A stretch of 64,000 nt of DNA, from the NCBI GenBank assembly GCA_035539135.1, contig DATLJD010000014.1, positions 310,001 to 374,000 on the forward strand, in the 5' to 3' direction. The first letter of the stretch is position 1. Every line of letters begins with the position of its first letter. Position numbers and translations under genes: made by a program. Below the pieces are notes generated by a model that was not told the DNA's origin, ran no database searches, and saw only the letters and a list, made by a program, of their open reading frames with translations. Of the stretch, positions 9,138 through 20,525 are shown in pieces. The stretch is from JABFWF01 sp035539135. Lineage in GTDB: Bacteria > Pseudomonadota > Gammaproteobacteria > Xanthomonadales > Xanthomonadaceae.

Positions 9138-10870
9138 TCCTCCACCCGCACCTGCCGCATCATGCCGGCCTCCATGTGGTACAGCAGGTGGCAGTGGAAG
9201 GCCCAGCTGCCGAGCGCGTCGGCGCGCACGCGGAACGCGCGGCGGGTGCCGGGCGGCATGTCCACCGTGTGCTTGCGCAGCTGGAACGCGCCGTGCTCGT
9301 CCTCGAGGTCGCTCCACATGCCGTGCAGGTGGATCGGGTGCGCCATCATCGTGTCGTTGACCAGCACCACCCGCAGGCGTTCGCCATAGCGGAAGCGCAG
9401 CGGTGCGGCGTCGGAGAACTTCTGTCCGTTGAAGCTCCAGGCGAACTTCTCCATGTGGCCGGTCAGGTGCAGTTCGACCTCGCGCCCGGGGGCGCGGCCG
9501 TCCGGGTCTTCGAAGGCGCTATGCAGCATCGCGTAGGTGAGCACGTCGCGGCCGTTGTCGCGCAGGCCGACGCCGGGGTCGTCGAGGCGCGGCAGCGGCA
9601 TCTGCGCCTGCATGTCCACCAGCGGGTTGCCTTGTTCGCTGGCGGGATGGTCCTGCGCCGCCATGCCGTGCATCGCGTGCCCGCCGTGCGCGGCTGGGGC
9701 GTCGTGCGCCATGTCGCCGTGGCCCATGTCGGCCATCGACAGGATCGGCCGCGGATCCACCGCCGGCACCGGCGCGCGCAGGCCGCGGCGCGTGGCCAGG
9801 GTGCCGGCGACGAAGCCGGTGCGCCCCATGTCCTGCGCGAACAGGGTGAACGCGTCCTGCCCCGCCGGCGTCACCAGCACGTCGACGGTTTCCGCGGCGG
9901 CGATGCGCAGCTCGTCCACCGTCACCGGGTGCACGTACTGGCCGTCCACCGCGACCACGCGCAGCTTGAGCCCCGGGATGCGCACGTCGAAGTGGGTCAT
10001 CGACGAGCCGTTGATGAGGCGCAGGCGCAGCGTCTCGCCGTGGCGGAACAGGCCGGTCCAGTTGGCGCCGCTGGTCAGGCCGTTGAGCAGGTAGGTGTAG
10101 GTGTGGCCGTTGACGTCGGACAGGTCGGTCGGCGTCATCCGCATGCGGCCCCACATCGCGCGGTCGGCGAGCGCGGCGTCGAGGCCGTCGCGGCGCGCGT
10201 CGCGCAGGAAGTCGCCGAGCGTGCGCTTGTAGTGGTTGTCGTAGTCGGACGCCTGCTTCAGCCGCGCGTACAGCGCGTCCGGCGCAAGGTCGGTCCAGTC
10301 GCTGAGCAGGACCACGTATTCGCGGTCGTAGGCGAAGGGCTCGGGCGCGAGCGGGTCGATCACGATCGCGCCGTACAGGCCGGCCTGCTCCTGGAAGGCG
10401 GAGTGGCCGTGGTACCAGTAGGTGCCGGCCTGGCGCACGTCGAAGCGGTAGTCGTAATGGTCGCCGCGCGCGATGCCGTCGAAGCTCAGGCCGGGCACGC
10501 CGTCCATGTTCGCGGGCAGCAGCATGCCGTGCCAGTGGATCGAGGTGTGGTGGCCGTGCGGCGAGCCCGGCGGCAGCGCGTTGCGCACGCGCAGGCGCAC
10601 GCTGTCGCCCTCGCGCCAGCGCAGGATCGGGCCGGGCACGCTGCCGTTGACCGCGACCGCCGGACGCGGCCGGCCGGTGACGTTGGCGACGATCTCGCCG
10701 ACCTCCAGCTCGAACATGTTCCCGGACAGCACCGGCGGCGGCGTCATCGCGGCGAACGCGCGCCCGCCGGCCGCCCACAGCCCGGTGCCGGCGACGGCGC
10801 CACCGGCCGCCAGGCCGCGCACGAAGCGGCGGCGGGACGGATCGCTGGGGTGGTCGGGAAGCTGCGACAT
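9134..10870 (-). CDS. copA: multicopper oxidase CopA, copper resistance
   Basis: 578 residues from the ATG at 10870. The frame continues upstream, but this start gives a Tat signal with twin arginines (RRRFVRG, residues 13-19), as expected for a folded cuproenzyme exported to the periplasm. Copper ligand motifs are IHWHG, WYHGH, HPIHLHG and HCHLLYHMEAGM, the last being the type 1/type 3 site. A Met/His-rich segment (MADMGHGDMAHD, HAMHGM) sits mid-protein, typical of PcoA/CopA. It likely oxidises Cu(I) to Cu(II). It is the first gene of a copAB operon. No copL-like leader ORF is evident in the 175 bases upstream. Confidence 0.94.
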   Translation of the reverse strand: MSQLPDHPSDPSRRRFVRGLAAGGAVAGTGLWAAGGRAFAAMTPPPVLSGNMFELEVGEIVANVTGRPRPAVAVNGSVPGPILRWREGDSVRLRVRNALPPGSPHGHHTSIHWHGMLLPANMDGVPGLSFDGIARGDHYDYRFDVRQAGTYWYHGHSAFQEQAGLYGAIVIDPLAPEPFAYDREYVVLLSDWTDLAPDALYARLKQASDYDNHYKRTLGDFLRDARRDGLDAALADRAMWGRMRMTPTDLSDVNGHTYTYLLNGLTSGANWTGLFRHGETLRLRLINGSSMTHFDVRIPGLKLRVVAVDGQYVHPVTVDELRIAAAETVDVLVTPAGQDAFTLFAQDMGRTGFVAGTLATRRGLRAPVPAVDPRPILSMADMGHGDMAHDAPAAHGGHAMHGMAAQDHPASEQGNPLVDMQAQMPLPRLDDPGVGLRDNGRDVLTYAMLHSAFEDPDGRAPGREVELHLTGHMEKFAWSFNGQKFSDAAPLRFRYGERLRVVLVNDTMMAHPIHLHGMWSDLEDEHGAFQLRKHTVDMPPGTRRAFRVRADALGSWAFHCHLLYHMEAGMMRQVRVEE

Positions 10871-10976
10871 GCGGCCGGTGCGTTCGGGAGGGGCCGTTAC
10901 TCTAGCTGCCGGCCGCGGGGCGGTGTCGGCACCGGAGCTGGCCGCCGGCTGAATCGCGCGCTGCTGCGCGCGGAGC

Positions 10977-10990
10977 TTGATCCGGATCAG
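10977..10990 (+). promoter_or_regulatory. FNR/ANR-type box upstream of the SDR gene
   Basis: TTGATCCGGATCAG matches the FNR/ANR consensus TTGAT-N4-ATCAA at 9 of 10 fixed positions. Its centre lies about 62 bases before the SDR start at 11046. A class II promoter centred at -41.5 would put the transcript start near 11025, just before the GGGAGGT ribosome site. This suggests induction under low oxygen. Confidence 0.6.
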
Positions 10991-11045
10991 GGCGGCGCGC
11001 CGCCGCTGCGCGATGCTGGCCGCATCGTTCCACGGGAGGTCCGCC

Positions 11046-11819
11046 ATGCACCGCGTCGAAGGCAAGACCTGCATCGTCACCGGCGCCGCGCTCGGCCTCG
11101 GCCGCGCCAGCGCACTCCGGCTCGCGCAGGAAGGCGCGCGCGTCGCCCTGTTCGACCTGCACGACGCCGAAGGCGAGGCGCTCGCCGCGGAACTGCAGGC
11201 GCAGGGCCACGCCGCCGGCTACTGGCGCGTGGACGTCAGCGACGAAGCTTCCGTCGCGCGCGCGATCGGCGAGGTCGTCGCGCGCTTCGGCGCACTGGAC
11301 GTGCTGGTCAACAACGCCGGCATCGCCGGCGCCAACAAGCCCACCCACGAGCTCAGCGTCGAGGAATGGGAGCGCGTGCAGGCGGTCAACGTGCGCGGGG
11401 TGTTCCTGTGCACCAAGCACGCGATCCCGCACCTGCAACGCGCGGGCGGCGGCAGCATCATCAACCTGTCGTCGATCTACGGCCTGGTCGGCGCGCCCGA
11501 CGTGCCGTCCTACCACGCGTCCAAGGGCGCGGTGCGGCTGATGAGCAAGACCGACGCCCTGCTCTACGCCGCCGACCGGATCCGGGTGAACTCGATCCAC
11601 CCGGGCTTCATCCGCACGCCGATGGTCGAGCACCACCTCGCCGACAGCGGTGCGGCCGACCTGGAGGCGGCGATCGTGGACGTCGGCCACCTGCACCCGC
11701 TCGGCCACATGGGCGAGCCCGACGACGTCGCCTGGGGCGTGGTCTACCTCGCGTCGGACGAAGCGAAATTCGTCACCGGCAGCGAGCTGGTGATCGACGG
11801 CGGCTACACGGCGCGCTGA
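11046..11819 (+). CDS. short-chain dehydrogenase/reductase
   Basis: 257 residues. The ATG at 11046 follows GGGAGGT at proper spacing; an earlier in-frame ATG would swallow the FNR box. Classical SDR fold: GAALGLGRA nucleotide loop (TGxxxGxG), NNAG at the core, catalytic Ser in LSSIYG, and YHASK as the YxxxK pair. A C-terminal SELVIDGGY completes the match to FabG-like/cyclohexanol-type dehydrogenases. The substrate cannot be told. It converges with the universal stress gene, and both have FNR/ANR-like boxes, so a role in low-oxygen redox balance is plausible. Confidence 0.85.
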   Translation: MHRVEGKTCIVTGAALGLGRASALRLAQEGARVALFDLHDAEGEALAAELQAQGHAAGYWRVDVSDEASVARAIGEVVARFGALDVLVNNAGIAGANKPTHELSVEEWERVQAVNVRGVFLCTKHAIPHLQRAGGGSIINLSSIYGLVGAPDVPSYHASKGAVRLMSKTDALLYAADRIRVNSIHPGFIRTPMVEHHLADSGAADLEAAIVDVGHLHPLGHMGEPDDVAWGVVYLASDEAKFVTGSELVIDGGYTAR

Positions 11820-11841
11820 GCCACCCACGCCGCCGGCAACA

Positions 11842-12666
11842 TCAGTGCCGCATCAGCAGCGGCAGGTCGGCGTGCTCCAGCATGTGCCGGGTCACGCCGC
11901 CGAGCACCCATTCGGAAAACCGGCTGCGTCCGTAGGCGCCCATCACCAGCAGCTGGGCGCTGGCGGCGTGCGCGGCGGCCAGGAGGGACGGCCCGTCGCC
12001 GGGCGTTTCGTCCAGCGGCGCGTAGTCCACGTGCGGCAGGTGGGCGGCGCACCAGTCCTCGAGCGGGAACTGCGGCAAGGGTTCCATCAATTCCTTGCGC
12101 TTGCCCAGCAGCAGCACGACGCGGCGCGCCTCGCGCAGGAGCGGCAGCGCGGCATGCAGGGCGCGGATGGCTTCGACCGAACCGTTCCAGGCCACCGCGA
12201 TCGTGTCGCAGCGTCCCGGCAACTGCGTCCCCTGCGGCAGCACCAGGCTGGGCAGCGCGGCGCGCAGGACGACGCGGGCGACCCCCGACGGGCTCGCCCA
12301 GGGATCGTCGGGCTTGCGCTCCAGCGGCAGCACCAGCAGGTCGTGCCAGTTGCCGGCGTAGGCCAGCGCGTCGGCGACGTCGCCGGCGCAGGCCAGCCAG
12401 GCGGGATTCGCGGCGCCCAGCGAGGCGGCCCAGGCGGCGAAAGCGGGTGCGTGGCGCTGCGCGTCTTCGGTCAGGCGCGCCAGCTCGCGCGCGTACTCGG
12501 CGAACATCACGCCGCCGTCGTAGCTGGTGGAGATCGGCGCGATGCCGGCGGGGATGACGTAGACGGCGGTCAGCGAGGCGCGCAGCACCGAGGCGAGCGC
12601 GGCGCCGGCGCGGACGCCGGCGTCCTGGTCGTCGAGGCGGGTGGCGCGGACAAGCAGGTCATGCAT
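11842..12666 (-). CDS. universal stress protein, two UspA domains
   Basis: 274 residues from the ATG at 12666 (CGGAGCACCGCC upstream). Two Usp domains lie in tandem. The first (MHDLLVRATRLDDQDAGVRAG...) is diverged. The second carries the ATP-binding signature GAYGRSRFSEWVLGG near the end, as in UspA-like ATP binders. Tandem Usp proteins are cytoplasmic and respond to stress, stasis or hypoxia. An FNR/ANR-like box lies about 65 bases upstream. An ATG further upstream (12738) would overlap that box and is less likely. Confidence 0.87.
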   Translation of the reverse strand: MHDLLVRATRLDDQDAGVRAGAALASVLRASLTAVYVIPAGIAPISTSYDGGVMFAEYARELARLTEDAQRHAPAFAAWAASLGAANPAWLACAGDVADALAYAGNWHDLLVLPLERKPDDPWASPSGVARVVLRAALPSLVLPQGTQLPGRCDTIAVAWNGSVEAIRALHAALPLLREARRVVLLLGKRKELMEPLPQFPLEDWCAAHLPHVDYAPLDETPGDGPSLLAAAHAASAQLLVMGAYGRSRFSEWVLGGVTRHMLEHADLPLLMRH

Positions 12667-12724
12667 GGCGGTGCTCCGGACGGTGGCCCGACGGCGAGCG
12701 TGTGCCGTCATCTGGCTCAACGCC

Positions 12725-12738
12725 TTGATCCGGAGCAA
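12725..12738 (-). promoter_or_regulatory. FNR/ANR-type box upstream of the universal stress gene
   Basis: On the minus strand TTGCTCCGGATCAA matches TTGAT-N4-ATCAA with one substitution. Its centre is about 65 bases from the Usp start codon, the same geometry as the box before the SDR gene, and it shares the CCGG centre with that box. Confidence 0.55.
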
Positions 12739-12810
12739 ACGGCCCGCTGACAGCCGCGCCGCTCATCGGCCGGCCGGGGGTTGGCGTTGTCGTCCGGCTG
12801 CCCTGCCCGC

Positions 12811-13164
12811 CTACGCGGCCAGCCAGTCGCAGGCGCTCTTCTGGTCGTGGAAGATGCGGCAGAAGTTCGGCTGGTAGTGGGCGAGGAAGCCGGCGACCGC
12901 GTCGTTCGCCCCCGGCCCGACCACGTAGGCGAGGCGCCCGAACGAGGAGGATTCGAGCACCCGGCTGGCGACGCCGATCATCTCGATCGATGCGTACGGC
13001 TCCTGCTCCGCGCCGGTCAGGTCGATCAGCACGCGGGTCACCCGCGCGGCGGTCGCCGCATCGCCGATGGTGAGCTTGGCGACCCTGCGTTCGTCGATCG
13101 TGGTCTTGCCGTGGTAGGCCGCGCGCAAGACCTGCTCGGGCAACACGTCCAGTTGTAGATGCAT
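12811..13164 (-). CDS. small SpoIIAA/STAS-like protein
   Basis: 117 residues from the ATG at 13164. The segments ERRVAKLTIGDAATAARVTRVLIDLTGA, LESSSFGRLAYVVGP and HDQKSACDWL give the beta-alpha layout of the SpoIIAA-like (STAS) fold, which in many proteobacteria stands alone as a small cytosolic protein. Identification is by pattern only, and no ligand or partner can be named. It lies upstream of the Usp gene on the same strand with a 144-base gap that holds the FNR-type box, so they may be separate units. Confidence 0.5.
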   Translation of the reverse strand: MHLQLDVLPEQVLRAAYHGKTTIDERRVAKLTIGDAATAARVTRVLIDLTGAEQEPYASIEMIGVASRVLESSSFGRLAYVVGPGANDAVAGFLAHYQPNFCRIFHDQKSACDWLAA

Positions 13165-13403
13165 GCGTTCGGCTACCGGCAGCGAAGTCGGGGCGGCGCG
13201 CGGCTGGCGGCGGACAGCCGCATCGCCGGGCGCAAGGCCGCCCGGGCCGGTCCCCAGTGTCGCAGGCCGGCGTGACGGGCTTTTGTGCCGCGGCGAGCTT
13301 AATGCGCCGGTCGGGGGGATTTCTGACGACCGGATCAGACTTTTCCTACGCGCGCGCAGCCCTCCGGCCACGCGCTTTCGCGCATGGCCGCCCGGAAAAC
13401 ACG

Positions 13404-13427
13404 AAGGGCCGCCCTGCGGCAGCCCTT
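13404..13427 (-). terminator. hairpin downstream of tRNA-Glu
   Basis: Arms of 10 bases with one mismatch around a CTGC loop. On the minus strand the stem is followed by CGTGTTTTCC. It sits 16 bases past the tRNA-Glu 3' end. The rest of the 278-base gap 13165-13442 shows nothing else. Confidence 0.55.
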
Positions 13428-13442
13428 GGTGCTTGGTGCGGA

Positions 13443-13518
13443 TGGCGTCCCCACGGGGATTCGAACCCCGGTCGCAACCGTGAAAGGGTTGTGTCCTAGG
13501 CCTCTAGACGATGGGGAC
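13443..13518 (-). tRNA. tRNA-Glu (anticodon UUC)
   Basis: 76 nt including an encoded CCA. The acceptor stem starts GTCCCCA on the minus strand and pairs with TGGGGAC. The T-arm is CCGGGGTTCGAATCCCCG, and the anticodon loop is CTTTCAC with TTC. It lies downstream of tRNA-Ala, 56 bases away, probably in one transcript. Confidence 0.97.
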
Positions 13519-13574
13519 GAAGCGGTGCCGCCTGGGACGGCGAAGACCGTGCGGAAGCAGGATCTCCGGAAACC

Positions 13575-13650
<76 letters not shown>

Positions 13651-13715
13651 ACTGCTGGAAAGCGCGAAAGTCTAGAGGGCGTCCGCGAAGCCGTCAAGCA
13701 TTTTGCTCGACGCGC

Positions 13716-14195
13716 TCAGGCCGCTTCGCGTGCCTCGACGCGGCGCAGGGTCGCCACCCCGTGCCCCTGCTCGGCGAGGTACTGCAGCCACTTGCCGAGG
13801 AAGGTGTTCATGCGCAGGCGGTGGCCGAGCAGCTGCTGCGGCGGCGGGTTGAGGCCGAGCACGTCCTGCCAGCGGCGGCCGACATAGCAATGGGTCGCCT
13901 CGACCTGGCGCGCATCGCGGTACAGGCGCAGGAACGCGGACGGATCCGGCTCGCCGGTCAACGGGTCCTGCATGGCATAGGTCAGACGCAGTTCGCTGGT
14001 GTAGCGGTGCTGTGCGAGCACGTCCAGGCGCAGGTCCAGGCTGTCGCCGATCGACGAGACGTAGCTTCCGGGCGCGAGGTCCGCGGGCTCGAACAGGCGC
14101 ACCAGTCGCTCGTGGTTCTCCGCATACAGTTCCATCAGCCAGGCGAAGCGGCCGAGGCGGGGAACGCGGATGGCGCGGGCGAGCACGGAAGGCAT
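13716..14195 (-). CDS. DUF1249 family protein
   Basis: 159 residues. The segments LMELYAENHERLVRLF, LDLRLDVLAQHRYTSELRLTY and VEATHCYVGRR match DUF1249 (E. coli YqiB family), cytosolic proteins of unknown function with a predicted mixed alpha/beta fold. The C-terminal LNTFLGKWL-like segment (MNTFLGKWLQYLAEQGH) is also typical. Length is near the family's usual 140-160. It is followed on the same strand by tRNA-Ala and tRNA-Glu. No function can be inferred from its neighbours. Confidence 0.75.
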   Translation of the reverse strand: MPSVLARAIRVPRLGRFAWLMELYAENHERLVRLFEPADLAPGSYVSSIGDSLDLRLDVLAQHRYTSELRLTYAMQDPLTGEPDPSAFLRLYRDARQVEATHCYVGRRWQDVLGLNPPPQQLLGHRLRMNTFLGKWLQYLAEQGHGVATLRRVEAREAA

Positions 14196-14313
14196 GGCCC
14201 GATGCTACACGCGCGGCCTTGCCGGCGGCAGCATTGACCGGCCCTCTTCCGCGGGCTACGGTCACGTTTCGTGCAGCGTCGATGTGATCCGCCACGCGCG
14301 CCGCGAGGCGGCC

Positions 14314-15135
14314 TCAGAACATCTCGCGGTTGATCCCCAGTTCCTCGAGGATGCGGCTGGAGATTTCCTCGATCGAGGCGTGGGTCGTGCTGAGCATGCC
14401 GATGCCCTCGGTGCGCAGCATCGACTCGGCCGCGGCGACTTCCCGCTTGCAGGTGTCCAGCCGCGCGTAGCGCGAATCCGGGCGGCGTTCCTGGCGGATC
14501 TGGTGCAGGCGCTCGGGATCGATGGTCAGGCCGAACAGCTTGTTGCGGTAGGGCCGCAGCCGCGCGGGCAGGCGATCGGACTCGAGGTCCTCCTCGGTCA
14601 GCGGATAGTTGGCCGCGCACAGGCCGTAGTGCAGCGCGAGGTAGACGCAGGTCGGGGTCTTGCCGGCGCGGGAGACGCCGACGAGGATCACGTCCGCCTC
14701 GTCGTAGTCGGCCCCCACGCCGTCGTCGTGGCTGAGCGCGTAGTTCATCGCGTTGATGCGCCGGTGGTAGCTGTCGAAGTCGACCATGCCGTGGGCGCGA
14801 CCGACGTGCGACTGGCGCTGCTCGCCGAGCTCGCGCTCCAGCGGCGCGATGAACGGCTCGAACACGTCCAGCATCAGCGCCCCGCTCTCGGCCAGGATCG
14901 CGGTCAGCCGCGGATCCACGCAGGAATTGATGATCACCGGGCGCGTGCCGTGGGCGTCGCCGGCCCGGCGGACCTCGGCGGCGGTGGCCCGCGCCTTGTC
15001 CTCGGTGTCCACGAACGGGATGCGGTCGGTGACGAAGCGGGTGTTGGCGAACTGGGTCAGCAGGCTGTGGCCGATCGTGGCGGCGGTGATGCCGGTGCCG
15101 TCGGAGACGTAGAAGACGGGGCGGATGTCGGCCAT
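14314..15135 (-). CDS. ppsR: PEP synthase regulatory protein (bifunctional kinase/pyrophosphorylase)
   Basis: 273 residues from the ATG at 15135; the longer open frame upstream is antisense to ppsA and is not real. DUF299 family. Near the N-terminus is VSDGTGITAATIGHSLL, and the P-loop is GVSRAGKTPT. The protein switches PEP synthase off by ADP-dependent phosphorylation of a Thr next to its catalytic His and back on by Pi-dependent dephosphorylation. Length matches E. coli PpsR (277). It is divergent from ppsA across 99 bases. Confidence 0.95.
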   Translation of the reverse strand: MADIRPVFYVSDGTGITAATIGHSLLTQFANTRFVTDRIPFVDTEDKARATAAEVRRAGDAHGTRPVIINSCVDPRLTAILAESGALMLDVFEPFIAPLERELGEQRQSHVGRAHGMVDFDSYHRRINAMNYALSHDDGVGADYDEADVILVGVSRAGKTPTCVYLALHYGLCAANYPLTEEDLESDRLPARLRPYRNKLFGLTIDPERLHQIRQERRPDSRYARLDTCKREVAAAESMLRTEGIGMLSTTHASIEEISSRILEELGINREMF

Positions 15136-15234
15136 GCGGACGGGAGCTTGACGAGGGCTTGCTAAAATAGCCGTTTCGCCCCGGGGCCGTCGCCCCGTGG
15201 GCTTTTTGGACCGTCCCGACCCGGAGCCCCCGCC

Positions 15235-17607
<2,373 letters not shown>

Positions 17608-17649
17608 TCGCCGCTTCCCCGCCCCGCCCAGGCCGGGGCCAGGAAAAAG

Positions 17650-17677
17650 AAAAACCCCGCATCGCTGCGGGGTTTTT
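17650..17677. terminator. bidirectional intrinsic terminator
   Basis: Stem CCCCGCA/TGCGGGG with a TCGC loop, flanked by AAAAA before and TTTTT after. It ends ppsA on the plus strand. On the minus strand it ends the uvrC-pgsA-tRNA transcript just past tRNA-Cys. Confidence 0.92.
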
Positions 17678-17681
17678 GTTC

Positions 17682-17755
17682 TGGAGGCCGGGGTCGGAAT
17701 TGAACCGGCGTACGCGGATTTGCAGTCCGCTGCATAACCACTCTGCCACCCGGCC
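17682..17755 (-). tRNA. tRNA-Cys (anticodon GCA)
   Basis: 74 nt including CCA. The acceptor GGCCGGG pairs with CCCGGCC. The anticodon loop CTGCAAA carries GCA, and the T-loop is TTCAATT. It is the last gene of the pgsA transcript, as in E. coli glyW-cysT. Confidence 0.97.
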
Positions 17756-17824
17756 GGATGACGCTTCGATTGTTCCACAACGCGCCCGGACTGCACAGCG
17801 GCAGATGAACGCGGCGCTGAAACG

Positions 17825-17850
17825 ACGAACCCCGGCGAGCCGGGGTTCGT
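17825..17850. repeat. 11-bp hairpin in the tRNA spacer
   Basis: A perfect inverted repeat with arms ACGAACCCCGG and CCGGGGTTCGT around CGAG, between tRNA-Gly and tRNA-Cys. There is no adjacent T-tract, so it looks like a spacer stem for tRNA processing or a weak terminator rather than a full one. Confidence 0.6.
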
Positions 17851-17870
17851 GGAGTTCTTCCTTGAGAAGT

Positions 17871-17888
17871 CCGCACAGGGATGTGCGG
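17871..17888. repeat. 7-bp hairpin in the tRNA spacer
   Basis: A perfect inverted repeat CCGCACA-ggga-TGTGCGG, 25 bases from the tRNA-Gly 3' end, forming a second stem in the same spacer. Confidence 0.55.
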
Positions 17889-17913
17889 TTCTTGTTCAGG
17901 GACGAACAATGTC

Positions 17914-18620
<707 letters not shown>

Positions 18621-18624
<4 letters not shown>

Positions 18625-20525
18625 GCGTCCTGCCTGTCCTTCGGGGTGTCCGCCGCCAGCCCGTGCAGGCTGGCGTAGATGCGTTCGGCGAGGGCGGCGT
18701 TGATGCCCTCGACCCGCGCGATTTCCTCCGCGCCGGCCGCGCGCAGCCCCGCCAGCCCGCCGAAATGCCGCAACAGGTTAGCGCGTCGGCGCGGGCCGAT
18801 GCCCGCGATGTCCTCCAGCCGGCTGACGTTGCGCGCCTTTGCCCGGCGTCCGCGGTGGCCGGTGATCGCGAATCGGTGCGCTTCGTCGCGGACCTGCTGC
18901 ACCAGTTGCAGGCCCGGCGACTCGGGGCCCGGCCGGATTTCGCGCCCGTCCGGCAGCAGCAGCGCCTCGTGCCCGGGCCGGCGCGCCTCGCCCTTGGCCA
19001 CGCCGACCACGGTCACCCCGGTGATGCCGAGTTCGGCCAGCACCGCGTTCGCCTGCGCGACCTGGCCGGCGCCGCCGTCGATCAGCAGCACGTCCGGCAG
19101 CACGCCGGTGATGCGGGTGCCGGCACCCTCGCCCTCCTCCACCTCGACGGCGCGCCGGAAGCGCCGGGTCAGCGCCTGGTGCATCGCGGCGAAGTCGTCG
19201 CCCGGAGTGATGCCGCCGATGTTGTAGCGGCGGTACTGGCCGCGCACCGGCCCGTTCTGGTCGAACACCACCTGCGAGGCCACGGTCGCCTCGCCCATCG
19301 TGTGGCTGATGTCGTAGCACTCGATCCGCGCCGGCGCCTCGGGCAGGCCCAGCAGCTCGCACAGCGAGGCCAGGCGCGCCTGCTGGGTCGCCTGGCTGCC
19401 GAGCTCGGCGGCCAGCGCCAGCTCGGCGTTCCGGCGCGCGAGGTCGAGGTAGCCGGCGCGTTCGCCGCGCACGCTGGCCTTGAGTTGCACGCGGCGGGCG
19501 GCGGCGGCCGACAGCGCCTCCTGCAGCAGTTCGCGGTCCTCGATGTCGCGGTCGAGCACGATTTCGCGCGGCGCCGGCTGCTCGCCGTAGTACTGCGAGA
19601 CGAACGCCGCGAGTACCTCGGCCGGGTTGTCGGCGCCGTTGGTCTTGGGGAAGAAGGCGCGGGTGCCGAGATTGCGGCCGTCGCGGAACGCGAGCAGCAG
19701 CACGCAGGCGTGCGGACCCTGCTGGGCGATCGCCAGCACGTCGAGGTCGGCGGCGCGGCCGTCCACGTACTGGCGCGCCTGCAGCTTGCGGATGGTGGCG
19801 ATCAGGTCGCGCACGCGCGCGGCCTCCTCGAAGTCGAGCCGCTCGCTGGCCTCGGCCATGTTGCGCTCCAGCTCGGACGACAGCTCGTCGCCGCGGCCTT
19901 CCAGGAACAGCTCGACCCGGCGCACCGCGCGCGCGTACTCGGCGTCGTGCACCAGGCCGACGCAGGGCGCGCTGCAGCGTCCGATCTGGTATTGCAGGCA
20001 GGGCCGGGAGCGGTTGCGGAACACGCTGTCCTCGCAGCTGCGCAGCTTGAACAGGCGGTGCAGCAGGTTGAGCGTCTCGCGCACCGCGCCGACGCTCGGG
20101 TACGGGCCGAAGTAGCGCCCCGGGATCGACCGCGCGCCGCGATGCAAGGCGAGCCGCGGCCAGCGCTCCTGGGTGAGCAGCACGTACGGATAGCTCTTGT
20201 CGTCGCGCAGCATCACGTTGTAGCGCGGCTTGAGCGACTTGATCAGCTGGTTCTCGAGCAGCAGCGCCTCGGCCTCGGTGCGGGTGACCGTGACCTCCAT
20301 GCGCGCGACCTGCGCGAGCATCGCCATCGTGCGCGCGGTCTTCGGCGTCGCGTTGAAGTAGCTGCCAACGCGCTTGCGCAGCTCGCGCGCCTTGCCGACG
20401 TAGAGCACGGTCTCGTCGGCGGCGTACATGCGGTACACGCCCGGGGTGACGCCGAGGGCGCGGGCGAAGGCCTTGCCGTCGAAGGATGCGCCGGCGGGCG
20501 CGGGGTCCTGCTGCCGTCGGGTCAT
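18621..20525 (-). CDS. uvrC: excinuclease ABC subunit C
   Basis: 634 residues from the ATG at 20525, which overlaps the preceding stop by ATGA; the longer frame upstream is not used. The order is a GIY-YIG nuclease (GVYRMYAADETVLYVGKA) for the 3' incision, a Cys region (CLQYQIGRCSAPC), a UVR domain (LDFEEAARVRDLI) that binds UvrB, an RNase H-like nuclease (ECYDISH, LIDGGAGQ) for the 5' incision, and C-terminal helix-hairpin-helix repeats (IAGIGPRRRANLL). Nucleotide excision repair with UvrA and UvrB. The uvrC-pgsA pairing is conserved in Gammaproteobacteria. Confidence 0.97.

Noticed and set aside
15147..15168. TTGACG plus TAAAAT as a full ppsA promoter.
   Set aside because: The gap between them is about 9 bases, too short for sigma-70; only the -10-like hexamer was kept as a comment.
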